Source: Candidatus Gastranaerophilales bacterium (GTDB lineage: Bacteria > Cyanobacteriota > Vampirovibrionia > Gastranaerophilales > Gastranaerophilaceae). From it: DNA of 64,000 nucleotides. The DNA is taken from NCBI GenBank assembly GCA_944325005.1, contig CALUYO010000004.1:62001-126000 (forward strand). Direction: 5' to 3'. Below, piece by piece: positions 44,356-53,632 of the stretch (position 1 is its first letter; every line of letters starts with the position of its first letter). A program made the position numbers and the translations under genes. The notes beneath the pieces are model-generated. The model was not told the origin of the DNA. It saw nothing but the letters and a program-made list of their open reading frames with translations, and did not search any database.

Positions 44356-46722
44356 TTAATTAATATCAACTACACTAACTCCGTCGCCGCCTTCAGCGTC
44401 TTCTCCGGGGCGGAATTTTGCAACATAAGGTGATGTTGATAAAAAGTCTCTTACGGCAGATTTTAAAGCACCAGTTCCATGTCCATGAATAATTGTTACA
44501 CAGGCAAGGTTTGCAAGGCTTGCTTTATCAAGGTAAAATTCAAGACTGTCGAGAGCATCTTCCACTTTGTAACCGCGCAGGTCAAGCGTACTTGAAATAT
44601 TTGTTCTTCTTAATTCAAATTTTTCAAGAGAACTCGGGCGGTAAACATTTTCTTTCTTTTCAAATGCGGAATCGTAAGGTGCAAGCTTATCGCATTTGAT
44701 TTTTGTTTTGAAGTTGCCCATTTGAACAGTTATATAGTTATTTTTATCAGGGAGCGAAAGAACTGTAACAGGCTGGTGAAGCTCTTTCAGTATTAATTTG
44801 TCGCCTGTTTTTACATTTGCCCATACAATTTCTTTATACTGCTGTTTTTCATCAAATTTAGAGAGTTCTCCTTTGAACTTTTGTTCGGTCTGAGCAAGTC
44901 TTGCATAAGATCTTCTGGCAATTTTTTCGGATTTCTCGCGTCTAAGCTCATCAAGAATTTCTTTAATTTCTCCTTTTGCTTCAAGCAGTTCGCGGTCAAA
45001 TTTATCTTTTATAATTTTTACGGTTTTCTTTTTGTCTTTTTTTACCTGTTCAAGAGAATTTTCATATTCTGCTTTAAGATTTTGTGATGTTTCTTTTAAA
45101 TTTTCAGCTTCTTCAAGATTGTGTGCAAGTTTTGCCTGTGTTTCCTGAAGCTTTTCAACGACAAGTATTGAAGGGTCTTTTGTTGAGACAACAATATTTT
45201 TTGCTTTGTCTGTCAATTCTTTATCAAGACCTAAATTTGCCGCTATAGAAATTGCATTGCTCAAACCGGGTATTCCTATAAGTAGTTTATAAGTCGGCTT
45301 CAAGCTTTCCGTATTAAATTCAACAGATGCGTTTTTGAAATATGGATTAAGATATTCAAGTGCTTTTAATTCTCCATAGTGAGTTGTAATCGTTGATAAA
45401 ACTCCTTTTTGTGCAAGTTTTTCCAGTATTACCTGCGCAAGAACAGCACCTTCTACAGGATCAGTCCCGGCGCATATTTCGTCTAAGATTACAAAGGATT
45501 TCTCATTACTCTGTTTTAAAATTTCTATAATATTTGTCATATGAGATGAAAATGTAGAAAGGTTTTGCAAAATGCTCTGATCATCTCCTATATCGGCGTA
45601 AACATTTTCAAACGGATAAACTTTTGCTGCAGTGCAGGGCAGGAACATTCCAGCTTTTGCCATAAGGATAAATAGGCCTATTGTCTTTATTGTAACTGTT
45701 TTTCCGCCTGTATTCGAGCCTGTAATTATAACGGACTTGTAATCTTTGCCGATTTCAAAATTATTTGTTACCACATTTTCAACATTGTCAATCAATAGCG
45801 GATGCTTCATATTTTCAAACTCAATGAATTTGTGAGTAACAATTTCCGGCTCTGTTGCATGGATTTTTACTGCATAGCGCGCTTTGGCAAAATGATAGTC
45901 AATTGTTGCAAGAATTTGTTCGGTTAAAACAAGTTCTCTTATTTTATCTTTAACGAGAGATGTCAGGTTTGCAAGAATTCTAACCATTTCTGCGTGTATA
46001 TTAGCTTTAATCTCTCTTATTTTGTTATTGAGAGGAACTATCTGCTGCGGTTCTATATAAAATGTTTTGTTTGTTGCGGAAACGTCGTGAACAATTCCCG
46101 GGACTTTGCTTTTTGAAGAAGCCATTACCTGAAAAACAATTCTGTCATCCCTTGTTGTATAAATATTTTCCTGAAGATGTTTTGAAAATTCTGTTGAATT
46201 TAAAAGAGAATTTACGGTATTTTTCAAATTCTTTTCATTGTCGCGAAGTGCAGAATACAGCCCTTTGAGTTCTTGCGTTGCATCCTGTTTGATGTTTAAA
46301 TTTTCATCAAATGTAGAAAATATCTTATCTTCAAGCTCTTTATCAACGGTTAAATTTATCGAAGCAATTCTTATTATTGCATCTGCAGGGAGATTTTCAG
46401 AAAGAAATTTTTTGACAAGCCTTGAAGTTCTTAAAGTTTTTGCAGTGTCAATTAGTTCTTCTTCTGAAAGATATGTTGAGCCGATATTTCTTTTAATTTG
46501 TTCCATATCTGCAACAAATTCTATTGGTATGTCTGAAGGCATATCAAGAATGAACTTGGCTTCACTCGTGCATTTGAGTTCATTTTTGATTTTAACGATG
46601 TCATCAAACGGCAGAGTTTTTAGACAAATTTCTTTACTCTGTGCAGTTTTTGCGTAATTTGCCAGTCTTTCCGCTATTTTATCAAATTCGAGAGATTTTC
46701 GGCTTTTTTCAGCGATGTCCAT
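44356..46722 (-). CDS. mutS2: MutS2, ribosome-collision/recombination ATPase
   Basis: The 788-residue protein contains the MutS core domain, Walker A ITGSNTGGKTVTIKTIG, Walker B FVILDEICAGTDP, a long Lys/Glu coiled coil (about residues 515-625), and a C-terminal Smr nuclease-like domain with LDLRGYKVEDALDSLE and IIHGHGTGALKSAVRDFL. It lacks the mismatch-recognition domain of MutS1. MutS2 proteins suppress homologous recombination or split collided ribosomes, depending on species. Relevant here because mismatch handling affects homopolymer stability, though MutS2 itself is not a mismatch repair protein. Confidence 0.95.
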   Translation of the reverse strand: MDIAEKSRKSLEFDKIAERLANYAKTAQSKEICLKTLPFDDIVKIKNELKCTSEAKFILDMPSDIPIEFVADMEQIKRNIGSTYLSEEELIDTAKTLRTSRLVKKFLSENLPADAIIRIASINLTVDKELEDKIFSTFDENLNIKQDATQELKGLYSALRDNEKNLKNTVNSLLNSTEFSKHLQENIYTTRDDRIVFQVMASSKSKVPGIVHDVSATNKTFYIEPQQIVPLNNKIREIKANIHAEMVRILANLTSLVKDKIRELVLTEQILATIDYHFAKARYAVKIHATEPEIVTHKFIEFENMKHPLLIDNVENVVTNNFEIGKDYKSVIITGSNTGGKTVTIKTIGLFILMAKAGMFLPCTAAKVYPFENVYADIGDDQSILQNLSTFSSHMTNIIEILKQSNEKSFVILDEICAGTDPVEGAVLAQVILEKLAQKGVLSTITTHYGELKALEYLNPYFKNASVEFNTESLKPTYKLLIGIPGLSNAISIAANLGLDKELTDKAKNIVVSTKDPSILVVEKLQETQAKLAHNLEEAENLKETSQNLKAEYENSLEQVKKDKKKTVKIIKDKFDRELLEAKGEIKEILDELRREKSEKIARRSYARLAQTEQKFKGELSKFDEKQQYKEIVWANVKTGDKLILKELHQPVTVLSLPDKNNYITVQMGNFKTKIKCDKLAPYDSAFEKKENVYRPSSLEKFELRRTNISSTLDLRGYKVEDALDSLEFYLDKASLANLACVTIIHGHGTGALKSAVRDFLSTSPYVAKFRPGEDAEGGDGVSVVDIN

Positions 46723-46754
46723 AATAAAATTTTATCATGAAAATAGTTTATATA

Positions 46755-46783
46755 TTGATATTTGGTGTTATACATGTTACAAT
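46755..46783 (+). promoter_or_regulatory. Promoter for prepilin locus 2
   Basis: TTGATA (46755-46760), 17 bp, TACAAT (46778-46783), then AAGGAGGAATTT before the ATG. Good sigma-70 fit with optimal spacing. Confidence 0.7.
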
Positions 46784-46806
46784 AATAAAAGAATAAGGAG
46801 GAATTT

Positions 46807-47639
46807 ATGAATATATTTAGTAAACGTCGGGGGGGGGGCGCTTAACAGCTTCTTTTCGTAGTTTTAAAAACTATGATGGAATGTTTATCCGGTGTCAAAC
46901 AGTACATTCGGGTTTTACACTGGCAGAAGTATTGATTACGCTTGGAATTATTGGTGTAGTTGCCGCCATGACAATGCCTTCATTAATTGCTAAGCATCAA
47001 AAACAGGTTACAGTAACAAAATTAAAAAAAGCCGTTTCTACTTTACAACAGGCTGTAACAAGGTCTCAGGCAGAGTACGGCGATATGTCGGAATGGACAT
47101 TTTTACAGCCTGGCTCTGATTTATCTCAGAATGCAGATGCAGTCAGGGCTGAAAGAGAAGCATTTATCCAGGATTATATTATTAAATATATGCATGTTCT
47201 AAAAGACTGCGGTATGAATAATGTTAATAAGTGTCCGGATTACAAGACAACTTCAATTGATAAAACTTCATTTGTTCTTAATATGAGTTTTGGAAGAATG
47301 TTTATAACTCCTGACGGTACGATATACAGTGTTATGACTGATAATATTTTGGAAACGGATGATGATGGAAACTCTATACCTGTTAGTAACGGAAGACTGC
47401 TTTTTACTATTGATTTGAATGGAAAATCCGGACCGAATATATACGGGCGTGATTTGTTTATTATGGAAGTAAATTCGTCTTCTAAAAAGCTTGCAATGTT
47501 TGGGGCAGGAGTATCACGTGAGAAGTTAAAAAACGCCTCAGGATGGGGATGTAATCTAAAAACATCAAAACGTTATTATTGCGGAGCGCTAATACAGCAG
47601 GACGGCTGGCAGATAATGGATGATTATTTGTGGAAGTAA
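46807..47639 (+). CDS. Phase-variable prepilin, locus 2 (out of frame as assembled)
   Basis: The ATG at 46807 has an ideal AAGGAGG site but reads MNIFSKRR-GGG-A and stops at 46843 because the following G run is 10 long. With 11 or 8 G the frame continues through a 36-residue basic leader to [21 protein letters not shown] and a globular domain with DLNGKSGPNIYGRDLF and C-terminal cysteines (about 277 residues). A second in-frame ATG at 46881 (MFIRCQTVHSG) lies after the run with no clear binding site. Reinitiation after the short upstream frame could still yield some pilin, so the off state may be leaky here. The product is probably a secreted pseudopilin processed by prepilin peptidase. Confidence 0.8.
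46829..46838. repeat. Homopolymer run of 10 G, locus 2
   Basis: Ten consecutive G, 22 nt after the start codon of the locus 2 prepilin. Eleven or eight would be in frame. Confidence 0.9.
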
Positions 47640-47649
47640 GATTATCTTC

Positions 47650-47678
47650 TTGTATATTATTCTACTTTCTGATACAAT
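47650..47678 (+). promoter_or_regulatory. Promoter for gltA
   Basis: TTGTAT (47650-47655), 17 bp, TACAAT (47673-47678), followed by GAGGGGGAG before the ATG. Confidence 0.65.
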
Positions 47679-47701
47679 GATTGTATAAGAGGGGGAGTAA
47701 A

Positions 47702-49075
47702 ATGGCTGTAGAAAGACAACACGTAAAAGAACAGGATAAAATTGAAAGACGTCATAATTTTGAACCGGTTGAAAGTAATTTAACCGAAGAACAGGTCAAA
47801 CTTGAGGCATCAAGATGCCTTCATTGCAAAAATCCGAGATGCGTGGCAGGATGCCCTGTTAATATTCAAATACCTGATTTTATTAAAGCAATTAAAGACG
47901 GTGATTTGAATAAAGCCGGTGAAATTATCCGTCAGACAAGTATGCTTCCTTCTGTCTGCGGCCGCGTATGCCCGCAGGAAAGACAATGTGAGGGGCAATG
48001 TATTCTTGGGATTAAAGGTGAACCTGTTGCTATCGGAGCTTTAGAAAGGTATGTTGGCGACAATACAAAAGCAGAAATGCCTGAAATTAAACCTTCAGGT
48101 AAAAAAGTTGCAGTTGTCGGATCAGGCTGTGCCGGTATGACTGCTGCCTGTGATTTAAGAAAAGCAGGTCATGAGGTAGAAGTTTTTGAAGCTTTGCATG
48201 AACTTGGCGGAGTTTTAAGATACGGCATCCCGCCTTTCAGATTACCGCGTGTTGTTCTTGATAGAGAAATTGAAAACCTTAAGGCAATGGGTGTTAAATT
48301 TCATACGAATGTTATTGTAGGAAAATCTATTACTTTGAAGCAGTTAAAAGAAGATGGATTTGATGCAATATTCATTTGCTCCGGTGCAGGATTGCCTAAA
48401 ATGCTTCATGTGCCCGGAGAAAACTTAAACGGTGTTTTCTCTGCAAATGAGTTTTTAACCAGAGTTAATCTGATGCATGCAGGACAACCTGACAGCCCGA
48501 CACCATTAAGAGTTGGTAAAAAAGCTGCTATATTCGGAGGCGGAAATGTTGCGATGGATGCGGCAAGAACGGCTGTTCGTGTAGGCTTTGAAGAAGTTTA
48601 TATTATTTATAGACGTACGGAAAAGGAACTCCCTGCCCGTCTTGAAGAAATCAGACATGCCAAAGAAGAAGGTATTGTATTTAAATTCCTGTATGCTCCA
48701 AAAGAAATAATCGGAGAAAATGGCTATGTTAAAGCAGTTGAACTTGAAGTTATGGAACTCGGTGAACCTGATGAAAGCGGACGCCGTAAACCTGTGCCTA
48801 CCGGAAAATTTGAGACAATTGACCTTGATACTGTAATTGTAGCGCTCGGAACAGGTCCTAACCCGATTATTCAGCGCTCTGCAGAAGCTGAAGGACTTGA
48901 AATTATAACTGATAAGCGTGGATATATTACGGTTGATGCAGAAACTCGCTGTACAAATCTTGATTGCGTATATGCCGGCGGTGATGTTGCACCTGTCGGA
49001 GAATCAAATGCGATTAATGCTATGGGGGCAGGTAAAAAAGCTGCTAAAGCTATTAATGAAATGTTGAATAAATAG
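47702..49075 (+). CDS. gltA: NADPH-dependent glutamate synthase-type FAD/FeS oxidoreductase
   Basis: The 457-residue protein has an N-terminal ferredoxin-like domain with two cysteine clusters (CLHCKNPRCVAGCP and CGRVCPQERQCEGQC), an FAD Rossmann motif VAVVGSGCAGMTAACDL, an NAD(P)H motif AAIFGGGNVAMDAART, and the C-terminal GGDVAPVGESNAINAMGAGKKAA. This is the homotetrameric glutamate synthase small-subunit family, which also includes the large subunit of bifurcating NADH-dependent ferredoxin:NADP oxidoreductase (NfnB). No partner (GltB or NfnA) is adjacent, so the acceptor is unresolved. The start was set at the ATG after GAGGGGGAG. Confidence 0.88.
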   Translation: MAVERQHVKEQDKIERRHNFEPVESNLTEEQVKLEASRCLHCKNPRCVAGCPVNIQIPDFIKAIKDGDLNKAGEIIRQTSMLPSVCGRVCPQERQCEGQCILGIKGEPVAIGALERYVGDNTKAEMPEIKPSGKKVAVVGSGCAGMTAACDLRKAGHEVEVFEALHELGGVLRYGIPPFRLPRVVLDREIENLKAMGVKFHTNVIVGKSITLKQLKEDGFDAIFICSGAGLPKMLHVPGENLNGVFSANEFLTRVNLMHAGQPDSPTPLRVGKKAAIFGGGNVAMDAARTAVRVGFEEVYIIYRRTEKELPARLEEIRHAKEEGIVFKFLYAPKEIIGENGYVKAVELEVMELGEPDESGRRKPVPTGKFETIDLDTVIVALGTGPNPIIQRSAEAEGLEIITDKRGYITVDAETRCTNLDCVYAGGDVAPVGESNAINAMGAGKKAAKAINEMLNK

Positions 49076-49084
49076 CGAGGCACA

Positions 49085-49951
49085 ATGAAACGCGGATTAT
49101 CATTGATTGCTATTTTATTGCTGCTTCTGTCTCCTGTGTCTGCTCTGGAATTGGATCCTTCTGTTGATGAGGAAATCAGAAGAACATACGATCCATCAAA
49201 ATTAGAGCAAACGCTTCCTGATTTGCCAAAAGTTCCGTCTACGCCTCCGCAGGCTTCTCAAACGCAGGTATCGTCTCCAACAGCTCCGCCAAAGACTGCT
49301 CCTGTGGTACAGGATGCAAAACCGCAAATAGGTGTTAAAAAATTCCAAAACGATTATAAATATGACAAATCTACTGCAATAAGAATTAAAAAAGGTACAA
49401 AATTCAGGGTAAAATCAAATTCAGTGATTTCTGATTATTTAAGAGAAGGAGCAAAGGTCTCGTTTTCGTCAATCAAACCTGTAACCCAGCGATATATTAC
49501 AATTCCTGAAGGAACTAAATTTACTGCAGTTGTTGAAGATTCTCACCAGCCGCAAATGAGCGGCAACGGCGGTCTTGTTGTACTTATGGTTGACAGTATT
49601 ACTGTAAACGGACAGACACGAAGTGTTCATGGAAAAATTACAAAAGCTAATATGAAAAAAATCTTTTTTAATAACATGAAAGGCAAACGCAGTTACTGGA
49701 AAGGGGTTGCAAACCAGATTGATAAAGGTGAAAATTTCTATAAAAAAACAAGAAGAACATCTTCAAAACTTGCAGACAATCCTGTCGGGATTATAATTTC
49801 TCCTATTCCGGTTGTAACCGGTATGGTCGTTTATGCAGTAAACCTCGCAGGTTCTCCGTTATTTGCGCTCTGGTCCAAGGGCGGAAGAATTTCAATTCCT
49901 GCAGGAAGCGAGTTTGAAATTAAGCTTTTGGAAGATGTGTATCTTTATTAA
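49085..49951 (+). CDS. Secreted protein with proline-rich linker, unknown
   Basis: The 288-residue protein has a signal peptide (residues 1-20, SLIAILLLLLSPVSALE), a Pro/Ser/Thr/Gln linker (about 45-85) and a beta-rich domain with repeated KKGTKFRVKSN, IPEGTKFTAVVED and IPAGSEFEIKLLEDV units. The GTKF/GSEF strands recall secretion-system and conjugation proteins of the TrbI/TraB barrel type, but the match is weak. It lies nine bases after gltA. A hydrophobic segment VVTGMVVYAVNLAGSPLFAL near residue 250 may insert in a membrane. Confidence 0.7.
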   Translation: MKRGLSLIAILLLLLSPVSALELDPSVDEEIRRTYDPSKLEQTLPDLPKVPSTPPQASQTQVSSPTAPPKTAPVVQDAKPQIGVKKFQNDYKYDKSTAIRIKKGTKFRVKSNSVISDYLREGAKVSFSSIKPVTQRYITIPEGTKFTAVVEDSHQPQMSGNGGLVVLMVDSITVNGQTRSVHGKITKANMKKIFFNNMKGKRSYWKGVANQIDKGENFYKKTRRTSSKLADNPVGIIISPIPVVTGMVVYAVNLAGSPLFALWSKGGRISIPAGSEFEIKLLEDVYLY

Positions 49952-50049
49952 TCTTTTTTAACATTATTGTAAATATTTTAGTTTGTTTTATAATATAACT
50001 ATTAAGTTTATTTGTAGTAGGACAACTTATTTTTAGTGAAGGAGAGATT

Positions 50050-52479
50050 ATGATTAAAAAGTTGACTTCTCCAAAAGCATTGATGGCTCTTTTGGCTACT
50101 ATGCTAATGGGAGTTTCGCCTGTTCTTGCAAGCGAAGCAGATTTAGTTGTTCCGAGTATCAAAGATGCAAGCCCGACAAGCTACAATTTATTGCTTATCG
50201 GGATTGCAATTTCTGTTATTGGTTTGATATTTGGATTTATTGAATTTTTACGTATCAAAAAATTGGATGTTCACAAAGCTATGGCAGAAGTGGGCAACAC
50301 AATTTTTGAAACCTGCAAAACTTACCTTATTCAGCAGGGTAAATTCCTTTTAGTTCTTGAAGTATTGATTGGTCTGTGTATCGCATTTTACTTCGGATAT
50401 CTTCAAGGAATGCCATTGACTAATGTATTGATTATTCTTGCATGGTCTGTAATAGGTATTTTAGGTTCTTATGCAGTTGCATGGTTTGGTATCAGAATGA
50501 ATACTCTAGCAAACGCAAGAACTGCTTTTGTTTCTTTAAAAGGAAATCCTTTAAATATTTTAAATATTCCTTTGAAAGCAGGTATGTCAATTGGTGTTTG
50601 CCTTGTATCTGTTGAACTTATTTTAATGTTGACAATTTTATTATTTGTTCCCGGTGAAATTGCAGGTGCATGTTTTATCGGGTTCGCAATCGGTGAATCT
50701 TTAGGTGCTTCTGCACTTCGTGTTGCAGGCGGTATCTTTACAAAAATTGCTGATATCGGCTCTGATTTGATGAAAATTCAATTCGGTATTAAAGAAGATG
50801 ACCCGAGAAACCCTGGTGTAATTGCAGATTGTACAGGTGACAACGCAGGCGACTCTGTAGGTCCTACAGCTGACGGCTTTGAAACATACGGTGTAACCGG
50901 TGTTGCTCTTGTTTCATTTATTTTGCTTGCTGTTGCAGGTGTTGAATATCAGGTTCAATTATTAACATGGATTTTCGTAATGAGATTCTTAATGATTGTA
51001 ACTTCTGTAGTTGCTTACTGGATTAACGGTGTAGTTGATAAATTCTATGCTGCTAAGACAGATAAATTTGATTTTGAAAAACCGTTAACTAACCTTGTTT
51101 GGTTAACTTCAATTCTTTCAATTGCTATGACTTTTGGTGTAAGCCACTGGTTATTAGCTGATATGGGCGATAATTTATGGTTAGTTCTTTCAATAATTAT
51201 TTCTTGCGGTACTTTGGGCGCAGCTTTAATTCCTGAATTTACTAAAATATTTACATCACCAAAAGCTAAACATACTGAAGAAGTTGTTACTGCTTCAAGA
51301 GAAGGCGGAGCTTCTTTAACAATCCTTTCAGGTATTGTTGCAGGTAACTTCTCTGCTTTCTGGATTGGTATGGTAATCGTATTATTGATGGGACTTGCTT
51401 ATGTTGCATCAATTCATATTCCTGAAGCTGTTATGATTTATCCGTCTGTATTTGCATTCGGTTTAGTTGCATTCGGCTTCTTGGGTATGGGGCCTGTTAC
51501 AATTGCAGTTGACTCTTATGGTCCTGTAACTGATAACGCTCAATCTGTTTATGAATTATCTTTAATTGAAGATATTCCAAACGTATCTGAAGAAATTGAA
51601 AAAGAATTCGGTTTCAAACCTGATTTTGATAATGCTAAGAAATACTTAGAAGAAAATGACGGCGCAGGCAACACATTCAAAGCAACATCTAAACCGGTAT
51701 TAATCGGTACTGCTGTTGTAGGTGCTACAACAATGATTTTCTCTTTGATTCTTGTTATCAAATCAACTTTAGGCATTGAACCGGAAATGATTTTGAATAT
51801 GCTTAATCCATATACATTGCTTGGTTTGTTATCAGGCGGTGCAGTTATCTACTGGTTCTCAGGAGCTTCTATGCAGGCTGTAACAACAGGTGCATATTCT
51901 GCAACTGAATACATTAAAGATAATATTAAATTGGATGATGCAGATTCTAAGAGTGCAAATGTTGCAAATTCAAAAGAAGTTGTAAAAATTTGTACACAAT
52001 ATGCTCAAAAAGGTATGATTAATATCTTTATCGCATTGTTTGCATTTGCTCTTGCATTTGCTTGTTTGTCAGCTCCAAGCTGTATGACATCAGCTCCTGT
52101 AGCATTCTTTGTAAGCTACTTGATTGCAATTGCAGTATTTGGCTTATTCCAGGCTGTATTTATGGCAAACGCAGGCGGATGCTGGGATAATGCTAAGAAA
52201 ATCGTTGAAGTTGATCTGGCTGAAAAAGGTACTCCGCTTCATGAAGCAACTGTAGTCGGTGACACAGTAGGCGATCCTTTCAAAGATACATCTTCAGTTG
52301 CTATGAACCCGATTATCAAATTTACAACGTTATTCGGGCTTCTTGCGATGGAAATTGCAATCTCTGAAAACTTCAGATGCATAGCTCCTATTGCAGGATG
52401 GATATTCTTAATTATTGCATTGGTGTTCGTTGTTCGTTCATTCTATGCAATGAGAATACCTTCAAAATCAGCTAAATAG
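50050..52479 (+). CDS. hppA: Membrane-bound proton-translocating pyrophosphatase, divergent type
   Basis: The 809-residue polytopic protein hydrolyses PPi and pumps H+ (or Na+). The core EDDPRNPGVIADCTGDNAGDSVGPTADGFETYGVTG and the second PPi site GDTVGDPFKDTSSVAMNPIIK are clear. The usual first-site motif DLVGKVEAGI reads DLMKIQFGI here, one residue shorter with Gln for Glu, and DNVGDNVGD reads DCTGDNAGD. This suggests a separate M-PPase subgroup. Cation specificity cannot be read with confidence. The N-terminus looks like a cleavable or first-helix segment. GAAGGAGAGATT precedes the ATG. It recovers energy from PPi in an organism without visible respiration. Confidence 0.93.
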   Translation: MIKKLTSPKALMALLATMLMGVSPVLASEADLVVPSIKDASPTSYNLLLIGIAISVIGLIFGFIEFLRIKKLDVHKAMAEVGNTIFETCKTYLIQQGKFLLVLEVLIGLCIAFYFGYLQGMPLTNVLIILAWSVIGILGSYAVAWFGIRMNTLANARTAFVSLKGNPLNILNIPLKAGMSIGVCLVSVELILMLTILLFVPGEIAGACFIGFAIGESLGASALRVAGGIFTKIADIGSDLMKIQFGIKEDDPRNPGVIADCTGDNAGDSVGPTADGFETYGVTGVALVSFILLAVAGVEYQVQLLTWIFVMRFLMIVTSVVAYWINGVVDKFYAAKTDKFDFEKPLTNLVWLTSILSIAMTFGVSHWLLADMGDNLWLVLSIIISCGTLGAALIPEFTKIFTSPKAKHTEEVVTASREGGASLTILSGIVAGNFSAFWIGMVIVLLMGLAYVASIHIPEAVMIYPSVFAFGLVAFGFLGMGPVTIAVDSYGPVTDNAQSVYELSLIEDIPNVSEEIEKEFGFKPDFDNAKKYLEENDGAGNTFKATSKPVLIGTAVVGATTMIFSLILVIKSTLGIEPEMILNMLNPYTLLGLLSGGAVIYWFSGASMQAVTTGAYSATEYIKDNIKLDDADSKSANVANSKEVVKICTQYAQKGMINIFIALFAFALAFACLSAPSCMTSAPVAFFVSYLIAIAVFGLFQAVFMANAGGCWDNAKKIVEVDLAEKGTPLHEATVVGDTVGDPFKDTSSVAMNPIIKFTTLFGLLAMEIAISENFRCIAPIAGWIFLIIALVFVVRSFYAMRIPSKSAK

Positions 52480-52500
52480 GGAATGAGTATTAATCTCATA

Positions 52501-52536
52501 AAAAAACGGCCTCACTTGAAAAAGCGGGGTCGTTTT
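52501..52536 (+). terminator. Rho-independent terminator after hppA
   Basis: AAAACGGCC and GGTCGTTTT form a 9-bp stem (one G-U) with flanking A- and T-runs around a purine-rich loop. Confidence 0.75.
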
Positions 52537-52619
52537 GTTATAATTTTAATTTATAACTTTTTTTATTTTGTTTGTGTTATTATATATGTATCTAATAGAC
52601 ACAGAAGGAAGTATATAAA

Positions 52620-53624
52620 ATGAGTTTAACAGTATATTTAGGGATAGATGTTGGTTCAGTAACAACAAAACTTGCGCTTGTTGATGAGAAAGGTAAATAT
52701 GTTGATAGTTTCATGCTTAGAACTGCTGGTAAACCGGTAATGGCTGTTCAAAAAGGCTTGAATGAATTGTATGCTAAAAGAATTACAGATTATAATGTTA
52801 TGGGTGTTGGAACAACCGGTTCTGGCCGTAACCTTGCAGGAGCTTTAGTAGGCGCTGATATTATTAAAAATGAAATTACTGCCCATGCAGTTGCGGCAAG
52901 TATTAATGTGCCCGGTGTTCAAACTATTTTGGAAATAGGCGGACAGGACAGTAAAATTATTATCCTTCGTGATGGCATTGTAACTGATTTTGCTATGAAT
53001 ACTGTATGTGCTGCGGGGACAGGAAGCTTTCTTGATCAGCAGGCCAACAGATTGAATGTCCCTATTCAGGATTTTGGTCCGACAGCACTCAAATCCACAA
53101 ATCCTGCACGTATTGCTGGACGCTGTGGCGTTTTTGCTGAAAGTGATTTAATTCATAAACAGCAGCTGGGATACCCTGTTGAGGACTTGTTGTACGGGCT
53201 TTGTCAGGCTCTTGTAAGAAACTACTTATCTAATCTTGCTTTAGGGAAAGAGTTACTTCCTGTATTTTCATTCCAGGGGGGTGTTGCAACTAATTCAGGT
53301 ATGGTAAAAGCCTTTGAAGAAGCTTTAGGGCATAAAGTAGTAGTCCCTGACAATCATCAAACAATGGGGGCAATTGGTGCTGCATTATTAGCAATGGAAA
53401 ACCACCAATATACCGAAGCAGCAACTAAATTTAAAGGCTGGCAAGTAGGTGAAATGCATTTTCATTCAATTACATGCGACTGCACCGGTTGTTCAAATAA
53501 TTGTGAAGTAATTACTATTGTTGAAGGTGAACAGGAAATTCCGCATGTAGAAAAAATTAAAGATATAAAAGGCAATATTATCGCACGCTGGGGCGGAACA
53601 TGCGGAAGATGGGACATTTCATAG
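52620..53624 (+). CDS. 2-hydroxyacyl-CoA dehydratase activator-like ATPase (BcrAD/BadF/HgdC family)
   Basis: The 334-residue protein has an ASKHA ATPase fold: GIDVGSVTTKLALVD (phosphate 1), EIGGQDSKIIIL and FSFQGGVATNSGMVKAFEEAL (adenosine). The bridging [4Fe-4S] cluster cysteines appear in NTVCAAGTGSFLDQQ and AGRCGVFAESD. Relatives inject electrons into hydroxyglutaryl-CoA or benzoyl-CoA-type enzymes or act on CoA-linked or corrinoid systems. An extra C-terminal cysteine cluster, CDCTGCSNNC plus CGR, is present. No dehydratase subunits are adjacent, so the partner is unknown. AGAAGGAAG precedes the ATG. Confidence 0.9.
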   Translation: MSLTVYLGIDVGSVTTKLALVDEKGKYVDSFMLRTAGKPVMAVQKGLNELYAKRITDYNVMGVGTTGSGRNLAGALVGADIIKNEITAHAVAASINVPGVQTILEIGGQDSKIIILRDGIVTDFAMNTVCAAGTGSFLDQQANRLNVPIQDFGPTALKSTNPARIAGRCGVFAESDLIHKQQLGYPVEDLLYGLCQALVRNYLSNLALGKELLPVFSFQGGVATNSGMVKAFEEALGHKVVVPDNHQTMGAIGAALLAMENHQYTEAATKFKGWQVGEMHFHSITCDCTGCSNNCEVITIVEGEQEIPHVEKIKDIKGNIIARWGGTCGRWDIS

Positions 53625-53632
53625 TTTTGAGG

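Noticed and set aside
53275-53281. Run of six G in the HgdC-like gene as another phase-variable tract
   Set aside because: It is short, in frame, and encodes the conserved QGG motif of the ATPase fold.
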